Origin: Trogon surrucura
Lineage: Eukaryota > Chordata > Aves > Trogoniformes > Trogonidae
Direction: 5' to 3'
Length of the DNA stretch: 64,000 nucleotides
Assembly: GCA_020746105.1 (NCBI GenBank)
Contig: CM036618.1
Span: 115,451,308-115,515,307 of the forward strand
Part shown: piece after piece, positions 34,901 through 46,900 of the stretch
How the letters are laid out: each line of letters starts with the position of its first letter
Numbering within the stretch: position 1 is the stretch's first letter
Program-made: the position numbers and the translations under genes
The notes under the pieces: generated by a model
Told to the model about the DNA's origin: nothing
Database searches by the model: none
The model's input: only the letters and a program-made list of their open reading frames with translations

Positions 34901-37900
34901 TATTCGTTGGCCAGCTCGGCGATTTTGGGCTTATTGTAGACAATCCAAGCAGAGTCTATCTGTGAAGCAGGTGCTATCTTCAGGCCGGCAGCCACCCCGT
35001 TGTGAAAGCTGGCCCAGCAAGCCATGTTGGGCGGCACGTCGATGTTGCCACTGTTCAGATCGACGGTGGTGTTCCTAGGAGGGGCTCGGCCTGCCAGGGA
35101 GAGAATCGTTAAAAGCAATTAGGTAAATCCAAATCGATTCAAAACCAAAAAAGAGCTGCCCTTCACAAAAAATCACACTGGAGCTGTGAAACCCTTTGAG
35201 CGAAGACACAGAAGATACTACAAAAGCCAAGACATTCCGAAAGAGAAAGGGATTAATGACTGAAAGGAACTCCTTTGCATTCCATTAAAATACTGAATTT
35301 CTTTTGACTTACCAGTTAGATTCAGCTTAGGGATGGGCAACTGCTCTGTTGGCACAGGATGATATGAGAACAAAGTGAACATTCCCCGTCCCACAGGTAG
35401 TGCCATGGTTCGCTGGCACAGCTGTAATAACCTGTTGGGGAGAGAAAAGCAAAGCAAAGCCAATTACTTAATGTGGATTTTTTTTCCAAATACATACCAT
35501 AAAATGAACCTACAAGCACCGGACTTGTTTGTTCCTGACTATGAGGTTGCTGCACGTTGTCTTCCTTTTTTTTTTTTTTTTTTTAGTGGGCTAAACTTTT
35601 GAACCAAATGTTTGGCCCTCAAAGACACACTTGTTGAAACCCATCTCTCTTCTCCCCCTCTAAAGCTAGTTAAACAAATCTGTGCTAGGTACAACGTAGC
35701 AGCTCTATCAGAAACAAGGTGAAAGGAAAAGCAAACCAAAGCTGATCACCTTATGGGATCTTGCTATGACTAGTGATCACATCTAGCAATAACCTGTGAA
35801 CAGAATTAATAATGTGCTTCCAAGAATGCTGACCACAATTCTCTACAATTTACTCTGGAAACACTTTCTAGACTTGTTAGATTACTCAGCTTGTTAGGTC
35901 AGGCAATAGTTCAATGCGTTCCTTCAGCTTCCCACTTCTGCAGGGTGTTTCACTTGTTAATGATATTCTGAAGTTTACTTTTTTTCCTTCTTTTCCTTCT
36001 ATTTCTTTAAATATGGCACTCTTAACATCCTCAAAATAAGCCAGTCTACCTTAATGTTCAGTTCGGACTAAAATCTAGTCACACTGTTGGGTTAGACACA
36101 CGAAACTTTAAACTACCAAAAATATTCATGCCGTTTTTCCACCTGAGTGAAATGCTAATGAGAAACAGCCAGAAACATGGAGCGTTCTTTACCGGTTTTC
36201 TTTCTCTTCTATGTACTCGTGGTCACTAGCTTCTGGCATTTGCACCACGTTGACACGTACAGGCCGGGCGCTCTGCAGGAGCCTGCGGACCTCCTGCACT
36301 CGCAAATCCTCGCTCCAGATCAGCGACATCACCTCCTCGTTCATGTCATTCATGCCGTCCTCGTCCTCTTCTGATTCGGTTCCGGTGGGAATATCGGAGG
36401 ACAGCACCGGGCCCACAGACTGCAAGGGGAAGAGAAAGGGAAGAAGTCACTGCCAGTACAGCACACGGGTACTCATAACCGTCAGAACATTGTAAAATCA
36501 ACTGGTTTTGCACTTCTAAATGGGATAAATGACCACGAAGAGAGGAGATGACTTACGTAGCAAAGGCAGACAAAGGTGACTTATGAAACAGTTATCATTC
36601 TTTCAAAACTATTTCTTGTTTCAGAGCAGTGGTAGGAAAGGGCTTTCCCTACCCTGCCTACACAAGTGCCTCTGACAGCTATGGAAACATGTTTTTTTCT
36701 CCAAGTTCAACAGTGAGAACCCGAAACCTCAATGAGCATTTTGATAGACATTAAACTGGTGATTAAACTCCAGAAGGCAGAGATGCAGATGGTGAAAACC
36801 CACTTTTATAAGTACCAGTATGTACTGACCTTCAAGCCCATCGGGGCTGCTATTCAGCATATTCTGGTCAGAAACCTGCATCACTGATGTTTCCATGAAT
36901 TAGAGTTTTAATTTGGATTCCTCCACGCAACACCCTTGACAAAAACTAAGCTACCTATTAAAATAAAGAGCCTCTCTGCAGGGCAGTAAAAAAAACAAGC
37001 CCATCCCTCTCTAAACAGGTCCATTTTTCCTGTTCAGTACCTCAGAATTTCAGAAAGATACAGAAACACACAGAGCAGATCAAACACAGGGTCTTCCCAG
37101 GGCTCCCTAGTCACACAAGACACAGGGAGCACAAGTAAATTAACAGTTGATGAATGAAAACCAATTTCTTCTGATAAATACACGCTAAATCTCAGTACAT
37201 AACTGCACCACCCATATAGCCAGCGTCCGTTTTGAAACAGGAAACCCCACCCCGCCCTCCCGAGAAATGACAAACAATTTGATGTTTGAAGATCACTTTA
37301 TCCGTTTAAGGTAACGTATATTCGAGGCATTGTTATAAAGTAAATGCTAAAAACCAAATTTATCGTCATTTTAAGATTTGGTACTGTTAAAGTTGGGCAA
37401 AACTTCACCAGCAGAAAATGAAATAGATTTTTAATGAGCGGTGGGACGTGGGATTTGAAGCAAAGTCCATTTAGCCTTGTACTCACAGATTTACCCTTTT
37501 GCAGGTTCCCTTCACATGCCTGTTTGGACAGATCCTGGCGCCCAATCAAGAGACAAACTGCTTCTGGCCAGTCTGAGGCGGGCTGCTCTCGGCAATAATA
37601 TATCGCATCTCGAATAGGGAGAGCTACGCCAAAGGGGAGAGACTCCAGATCCCTTAAGGTGAAACCTTCAAATGAATGAGCAAAAAAGAAAATCATAAAT
37701 AAACTGTGTATTTCTCATCACACAAGCACAAGACCATTATTTATGACTGTTACCATTTTGCACAATGACAAAAGCAGCTCTTACCAACATCAGTCATCCA
37801 AATAACTAACTTCTCGGCTAGGCTGGAAACAGATGTGTCGCGTCTGAAACTGCACCTGTAAAACAAAGGGCAAGCCAATAAAAGCTAGTGCAAAAAGTCA

Positions 37901-40900
37901 GCAGAACACCAGAAAACTCAAAATACTATTAGAAAAAAATAAACATACCGACTGTCAATCTGTTCTATTTGCTGTTTTCGTTGTCCTAGGAAAGAGAAGG
38001 CCACGTTACTTCCACATTCTCCAAGCAAAAAGGACAGCATGAAACAAGCACAAGGCACTAGGAGACACCATGACGGTGCGGAAGCATCGTTACCTGATGT
38101 GATCTTATACAAATAATGGGATGCCTCGTTAGATACAGCACTCTCGTCACCAAGTATATAAAGGGCCACGCTCTGGATAGGAAAGAGACAGCACAATACG
38201 AAGTCACTCGGTGTGCAGTGGAAGGTAACTCTAATAATTTAAACAGTGGGACAGGTTTATTGTGAAAACGCCAACAGTGAGTCTGAAACGACTGAAAGCA
38301 AGTGTCAAACTTTTATGCTTCAGTTTTCTACCAGCGCCGACAACTACCCACGCGACTCCACATTTATATTGCTTCAGAAGCAAGCTAGGAAATTCTCACA
38401 TAACGCAGTTAACTTTTGAGTTACATTATTACTTTGCACATGCCACTACTGCAAACCACAAAAAAAAAACAACCCCACAAGGCAGCAAAGCACAGGCTAC
38501 TCACTCTGCGCTCACGAGCTCTCCTTCCCAACCTCAAACATCTCCTCCCACCTGCTAACACCCATCCACGCCCTTCACTAATATTAAAGTAATAAAAGAG
38601 GGGACTTGCAGGGACTTCCCTCTGCTCTACAGACTTTATCCTCTCCACAGAGAGGCTGGGGATCCTCAAGAGAATTCCACACAGAGAGATGATGTCTACG
38701 TTTGGAGCAGCAACACTTGGAGATGCTCCGAAGAGTGCAGCTCCAGCAGAATTATTTATCACAGGCTCAAAAGCCCTCCAGGATGCTCCTGTTGCTCCAG
38801 GCAGTACAATTAAACCCTCGGTTATTTGACTTCGCTTGCAGCTGGGGCAAACCCTGGCCACAGCACTGCTCTGCTTCAAAACTAAAATATATCCCTTTTT
38901 ACCAAAGTACCTACCAGTACTACCAGTTTGCTCCTTTCACAGATTCCTGGTAAGTAAGGATAAGGCTGCACTGCTTCTCCCTTCAGACAGGAGCTCAGCC
39001 ACTGGAAGATACTTGGAGGCTCAGCAGAAAAAAAGGAGGGATGGTGCATGAAACCTGTTTGGACTTAATCACATGAAGAGCAAAGAGTCTGAGCTCGTGG
39101 CAAAAGCATGACAATTCCCCACCCTTTCTTAAAAGTAAGCCCTGCAGTTCTTCTTTTAACAACAAAAAAATGCAGTATTTCCCAACACATTACAGACCAC
39201 ACCTCCCTCCTGTTAGATGAGGTTTATAGCTAGATGATAACGAAAACTTGAGACACCTATGCATCTTTCAAAACCAAAAACCCATTGAGCTCACAGTGAA
39301 AAGAAGTATAGAGCAATTCTCAAAAACCTGACTGGAACAGTCTCGTAATTCAACACCGTGAAATTACTTAAGTGAGAGCACAAGCTAGCTACAATCTATC
39401 TTTCCTGTCCTGCAAAGCCTGAGCAATGCTGTATTTTTTTTTTTTTTTTTGGTCAGAAGAAACAGTAGTTTTCCTTACATGACTAATAAATTTCAGCTGG
39501 TAGGACACCAAACAGGTGCACAGACAACATTTGACCTTTTTTTAACTTCAACTTCTGTGGTTTTAGCTCCGATTTGGTTTTTATGAACCAGAAACTGAGC
39601 GCCTGCCAGCCTAGCAATACTTTCCACAAGAAAGGCACATCTCTCTACCAGGCTTTTCCACTAAGACTTCTGAGCTGGGAGTTTGCCAAGATGAAGCCAT
39701 CGTTCCCTCTCAAGACCTTGTTGTGCAGAGCAGCCCATGAGGCACCAGACCGGAGCCACCACCTCATGAAATGCTTTGATTTCACTCTGACGGCTCTTAA
39801 AAATAAGGCAACCTCAGCACTCTGAGCAGTTTTGCACACTGGAGTTAAGTCCCACTCATCCTTAAAGGGAACGGTTACACCGACATGCTCAGTATTAGAG
39901 ATAATTTGCAAATACCCCGGTTAAACTCACCTTGATCGATTAGGCACGTCTGTCTGGAGGTTTTTACAAGGGCCGGATAGTCTCGGTAGTAATAATCTAG
40001 ATAAGCTTCAAGTTTTAAGTCCCTAGAATTAGAGAGAGATGAGTCAGGTTAGAGCAGGGGGAAAAAAACATTCCACCTTCCCACGTTTCTGTGATGTTGT
40101 TTTTTTTAATGTAAGGAGGGAAATTTTGACTTCTTGAACCAAGACTGCTCACGGGCACTGCTTGTCCACTAAGTCAATCTGTGCGTTTAACTCCCTTTCT
40201 CTTCAGCTGCCCTTCTTCCTGAAGGCGGCTGCAGAAGACATGAAGACACGGTCACGGGCCACAGCAAAGACGGCACAACAACAAGGAGTATCCGGCAGAT
40301 CCCACAAACGAAGCTGTGACAATGCAGCACGTAAGATTTGTGAATCACATCAAGGTTGGAGAGTGGCCGGAACCACGTAAGTTTTGCTATGGCGAAGACC
40401 TTTAGCACAATAACGTCTTAAATGTTTGTTCATTTTCTTCAAATACATGACAAGCCTGCTCCACCTCGAATTCCGCATAAAAATAACATCGAGAGACCCT
40501 GCATGATACCTAACATTTGCAATTTGTCACTTGGGGCATACCTGGCCAGCTGAACCAGGAGAACAACAAGCAAACGAATTCCTTCTCCCATGAGACTATT
40601 CAGTTTGAGCTCCTCGTAGATGAGATGAAGAACGAAGAAAATAGCAGGAATATGGGTGAAAAGGAGGGTCGAGGAATCCAGACTAAGGCTCTGCACAAAG
40701 TCATCCTTCGGAGCCAAAACTTCCAGAGGGTCCAGTCGCAAAGCTTTGGCAACAGGATGTGACTCAAAATTCCGATGGTAATCGGAGCTCAAGAGATATT
40801 CCCAGTCCTAGACCAAATAAAAGAGGCAGAGGCTCCACGATGAACATAACCTTCCAGCAAAGGAACTGCAAAGCACTCTGTAAGAGGAAGTTTTTCCCCC

Positions 40901-43900
40901 CGTAAACTGCTACAAATGCAGTACTTCAGGCATTAGACACCGCGTCCAGACAAACCCCAGCGAAGTAATCTTAAAATACTCCACTAAATTCGGTGGAAAT
41001 CAATGCATTCAGTGAAGCATGGAATTTGACGCTCCTAACTTAAGGAGCTGAGTGGCCGTGGGAGTAAGATAGCTTCACTTTAAAGGGGAAATTTAACATC
41101 ATCTGGCATTGCTTTGTGATCCATATTAAATTCATTCCCAAGTCCACCCTGCTTTTGTGGAAGGAAGAACCCTGACAAGCAAGGTCACAGGGCAAAAACA
41201 CTTTTGTGTTTGTAATCTCAGATGAAAAGCAATACTCAGATCATGTTTCCTCTGGCTTGCCTTTAAAAAAAAAAACCCACAACAACTAAGCAACCCCCCC
41301 CACCCCAAGGTTCTTAAACAAGAAGAATCACTTCTTACTTCATCTGACCCTGTTTCTGATGGTCTAGCCTTCTTTGGAGCAATAACTGGTGAAAGGGACC
41401 CTTCAAAATCAAGCTGCAAGAAATAAAAAAATCAAAAAGTAGCCAAGTATTGGAATTCCTGAGGTTGCACAAAACAATCACCAATCGTAACACCTGAAAT
41501 CAAACAGCGTTACAGGACACTGCCCTGGGTAACTTCTACATATTTTGCTTTCATATAAAACATAAAATGCAATTTGGTTTTCTTTTTTTCTATACACGGC
41601 CAGTCAATGCAGCGCCTGGTGCATGAATTTCAGTTTGACTGCCTAACATCTGGTATTTACTAGGACAGAGGAAATAACTGTGGATGAGTAACGCAGATCC
41701 ACTGTAACTGCTTTCACTTCAGCCCTGCTCATATCCTTGCTGCTTTTTTTCCCAGAGTACTGCAACTATACTGGCTAGCAGGAAACTTGCTTACAGAAAA
41801 TACATGCAGTAAAATAGTCTGGGGAAAAAAAAAAGGAGAAAAGAAAAAAATACCCCAAACGCAGAACTTTACATGTTGTAATTAAAAAACTACGTGGGCA
41901 ATTGTCTTTAGGAAACAAGAATCTGAGTGGTGATTTTTGTTCTATAGCAAAAATAGGCCTAATGAGGATTAGGCGAATCAAATCTTTAATGCGTGTTAGT
42001 CATAAGAGGGAGTAAAACCATAATTTATTTCTATTTGATCTAGACAATTGGTGGCAAATGCCTTAGAATAATACTTAATGATAGACAAAACGTGCACCTA
42101 AAATTTAGCTACACAGAACTGGTTCGATGGCATCTTGTTATTTAAGACATGATACGATCTATTTCCAACACAATCATTAAACCTTGAAGAATTCCCAGGA
42201 GAGCTAACTTAAGCCAGGAAAGGAGCTTGCTTACGTTCCGTGTCCAGGACAGCCTCTCTGTGTTGTAACCCATCATATTCATGAGGCACGTTACGAATAA
42301 ATTCCATTCCGAGTGATAGCTTGGTCCCCCCGGCGCGTTATACGCATTGTACCACTTGACGAGCATTTGCACTGCTATCTCCTTGGGCAGGATAGCTTTG
42401 AGCCCCTGTAGACACCTTTTCACTGTCAGAAAAAAGAACAAAGCTCGTTGCCGAAACCAGCAATATGTGGCGCTGAATCCTGACAGCCCAAGCTATACAT
42501 AAACTACTTAAAAAATGAGCCCGCGGAAATTGCGGAGTGTATTTCACGCGATGAATTGTGAACTGTACCCAGTTCCGAGGTGGCGATTTCAGGGATTGTG
42601 ATCCGAACCATCGTGTTATTGCTGAGCTCCTGAAAAAGGTTTAAAAAGTCAAATCACGTAAATGAATAAAGTCCTTCTCTAACAGCTCAGAACTCATACA
42701 CATACTAAACATATTCCTAATTCCTGGTTATTTGCTACGTGAAAGACTTGCAACAAAGCATTGACTCAAATTGCAGGGCAATACCTACTAAAGTCACTCT
42801 GCTGTGGACAGGATCTCTCAGAGCATGAATGAAAGTCCCAAGCTGCTGGAAAGTACAGTCTTCAACATAAGTGGAGTCACGAAGTTTGGAAGAATCCCTT
42901 AGCTCTGGAACTGGGGACAAAAGCATGCCCTGAAAAGCGGTAAAAATGGTGGGTTAGAATTGGTGAAATAAGAGGAGTTGAGCAAAGGACACCTAAGATC
43001 AACGTTTTGAATGTAACAATCAGCATTTTGAAAACAACCATAAATCTTTGATTTGAAGCTGTGACAACTAAACCCTTTCTAAGGCAGGTTTTCCTTTCTT
43101 CTTACCTCTTCAAGGGGGCCCAGATGTTTATTCAGAGGCTTGGAGGGAGTGCTCACGCTGTCCAAGGGAGTGCTCGGCCGAGGCATTTGGTTGGACATGG
43201 TCAGGGATGGAGCAGGCAGCCCAGGAATAAAAACCTTCCCCACCTTTTTTGTGAACAACAGAGAGGAAAACAGTTGGTTTTCACGCCCAGGCTTCCATGA
43301 GCTTGCTCATATATACAGACACCATTAGTTTCTAGCATCTTAAAGGGAAAATTTGAAGAACATATACATGTGTATATACCCACACCTGTATAAGTCGCAG
43401 TGGCCAAGGTTTCTGCACACACAGAGAGAGCACAGTGCATCTTTATACATAACTTAGGAAAAACCTTGAACTTTTTGGATTGATCATGTCCATTCTAACA
43501 GCCCTTTGGAAAGCAACATTATGTGACATCTAAAACTATCTGGCATGCTACAGAGAAGTTTAGAAATTTTTTGTTCAGGAACTCTTATTTTTCCATAGTC
43601 TTGACATCTTATTTCTCCATATTTGTGATGTCTTATTTTCCACATTCTTGTCACCTTCTTTCTTTGAAAGCAATTCTTTTACCTCAGTATTTTACTATCA
43701 CTAACCTCAAGAGACTATTTAATTGATCCTGCACAGGATCTCTCAGTGCAGCCCAGTTTGTAACCAAAGACTCAAACACTTATTTTGGGATAGGAAAACT
43801 GTCCGCTTACCCGAACCACTCCGGAATAAAGCACTAGATTTCCACTGCCTTCCAGAACCAGCAGCGTATCAATGCCCTATAAGAATTGAGCAGAATATCC

Positions 43901-46900
43901 AGCTCGTTATATCGAAGCAAAAAGCTGGGTGACACGAGCGACAAAGCAGGATAATTCATAGTTAAGAGTCTGCCTGGAGGTACAAACCTGCACCGGAACC
44001 GCATCCTTAGCTTGAATATTGGTAACAGAACCAAAGATCAGCTGTGACTTATCGTTGCTCTCTTGAAATTTCACACACCTAGAGGTTTGAGAGAACAGGA
44101 AATGTAAAAGGACTGTCCTGCCTGTCGCTACAGAGAGTCGACAGAAGATTAAAATAGCATTGCACAATGCAGTTACTTTTCTTGTGGTATACCTGGTTCC
44201 TTCCTCCTTCCTTCGCCCTGCTACTTGACTTATTTTTATTCTGCTAGTCTAATTAAAACCCCCAACGCACTTCTAAAGGGCAAAGTAGGTCAAAAAACGT
44301 ATTGAGATGGCAATTTTTAGAGTGTCGCCCGAGATAAGGATGCTTACCGCAGCTGGAGCTGGGATTCCACTAAAAAGCACAAGAACTTCTGCCCACAGAG
44401 GTCAGTGGTAATAAACACTTTGGACGCTTGGGAATTCTTCTCTCTGTAAAAAGAGACGCAATCCTCAGCACGCTCCTTAGACCGCTGCAGAAAAGATTTC
44501 AGGAGGGAAAACACAGCACCCACAAGCTGGAGGGTAACGCCAGACTTCAACTAGTGGCACATTGAGTTGCCAGAATGTGCCAGTCTCAGTCATTACTCTT
44601 GGAATTTCTTTTCTAGCACTCCAATTTCCACACTCCCTCCCCTTCTGGCGTTATTCTCCTGTTCAATCTTAGGTTTTATGCTTCGTTTTGCCCCTTCTGA
44701 TGGCAACACAGAAGGAGATACACCCCCTAGAAAACGAAAAAAAAATAACCAAACCCAAAAGCAATGACCGGGGTAGAATCTACTTGGCTTTAGAGATCTC
44801 ATTAAATCACTTCCCAGCTTGTGTAACACATAAAACTGCTCCAAATTTCCTTCTCAAGAGAGCTACAACACATAGCAGCATCATTTTTCCAAAAAATTAG
44901 GAAGCGCAGGCCCACACATCTATTTTAAGGCAGCACCATTTGCAGAAAGCACACACTAAAATAAGCTGCTCTTTTAATTTCCTTCTCCTCCACCTCCGTG
45001 ATGAAAAACCAGAAGTTCTTGCGTCCCACCGCAAGTGCCTGACCTCGTGTTTGTGACCGTTTCTGTCCACAGGTGATCGATGCACAGCTCAGGAACGATG
45101 GGTTCAGTTTCTGGTACGAGGAAGGAATCGCTGCAGGTGCTGTTGGGTGAATGGGTGATGCTGTGCCTCTTTGGGGACTGGGCATTGCTGGAGAAGTTGA
45201 ACCTCTGCACTCCCGAGAAAGAATGGACTCCCAGGGCAGGCGAGTGAGAACGGCTGCGAGCGAAAGACAAGAAAGAAGAGCGGATTATCAAAAAATCAGG
45301 TAGAGAACCCCAGAGAGCTCATACGTTTGTTAAAAACAAACCTAACTCGTAGGTTAGTTTTAAAAAAGCAACTTTAAAGCAGTAGCTACCACAGCAGCCA
45401 CACCAGGGGTCCATCCTATTCCACAGCTCGGATTTTTGGCGCCTTGCTCAGCACTCACCTCAGCGCAGCCATGTTGGAGATGGAGGGTGAGCGGGACTGC
45501 ACGCTGGGTGACGACACCGAGCGGCTCTGGCTGTGGAGAGACGAGTAGTTCTGGAAAGGGGAGCCCACGGGTGAGTCGCCTTTTGAGAAGCTCCGGAGAT
45601 GGGCCGTCAGAGAGCTGCTGGTGGCCAAGTGCTGCGGTGTGCCGAGCTGCTCCGAGAATTTCAGCACCGTGTTCTGCTCCTGGGAGAGGAGAATGAAGCT
45701 GTGTGTCCACAAGCAGCCAGGAAAACGCTCAAAAGGCTTGTTTTGAAAAAAATAATTTCTGCCTAGGTAAGTGCTCAGCTTAAGAAGTCGTTCCTACCAA
45801 CTGTGCTCTCTCCCTCCGAGTCAAAGAAACTACTCTGGTTTTCAGGACAGTAAGTTGTTTTGTCATTTTTACTACAGAACCCAGTAGTTTACACTGAGTC
45901 AAAATCTTCTAGTACACCGCAAGGAATACCGGGGTAAACACTTCATCACCATCATGTCATCTCCCTGACTGCTGCACAGACAAATACATGAAAGAAACTA
46001 CTTAAAAAAAAACCAAAACAAAACCCCACAAATATCTTACTCTCTTACAAATAAAATAAATCACAAACACCAGGCACTTCTAACACACGTAGCGTGTAAC
46101 AACAACTAAAACTTTTTCATGACGAATTTTAGCCGACAACAAACTCGTACCTCCGGCTTTACTCTCCGAAGAGCCCAAACGGTGTGTAAACTCTGTACTG
46201 TATCGTAAGTCATCACGATGGAAGGTTCAGCATTGAGAAACACAATCCTCAGGGTGTAATCAGCGACGTACTGCACTCTGGCAGAGCCAAACACACCTGC
46301 TAAGGAAGCAGGGAACTTCAGTGAAGGCGACAGGATCATTCCTACAGCAGAAACTGCTCCAAACGACGCATTCAGCCGGACCGAGGGACTCCAGGTGACA
46401 TGCAAAAGGTGTAAACCTACCTCCAGACTTATAGACAAGAGGTGCTATCTCATCTAACGGGTGCAGCATGCTGAACATAGTAGGCAAAGGCTCTCTAGAA
46501 AGAAACCAAATGAAACGCGTTCAAAAACCAAACGCTAACCAGCGTAATCATTCTCTCTTGTAGGCGGTAACATGTGCTGCGATCTCAGAACAGCTCCTCG
46601 GACCTTAACGAATCGGAGCCTGACATCTAGCAGCAGATACATAAATTCTGCTCGCAGGAGCTTGCTGGAGTAACTGAGTCGATTAACTGAGGCTGGTGTA
46701 TCAAGCCAGGATGACTGGGTCTTGTTTCGCATCTGAAGCACTTGAGGATGACCCCACCTGGTGGCCACCTCCTTGCCCTGCTTCTCAGCTGTGCACCCAG
46801 CCAGTAAACCACGCTTACCACCCTCACCAGTTACAAGACATGCCAAACATTTACAACTGAGGATGACGCTCCCTTTGCTCTATCAGATTCACACACAGGC

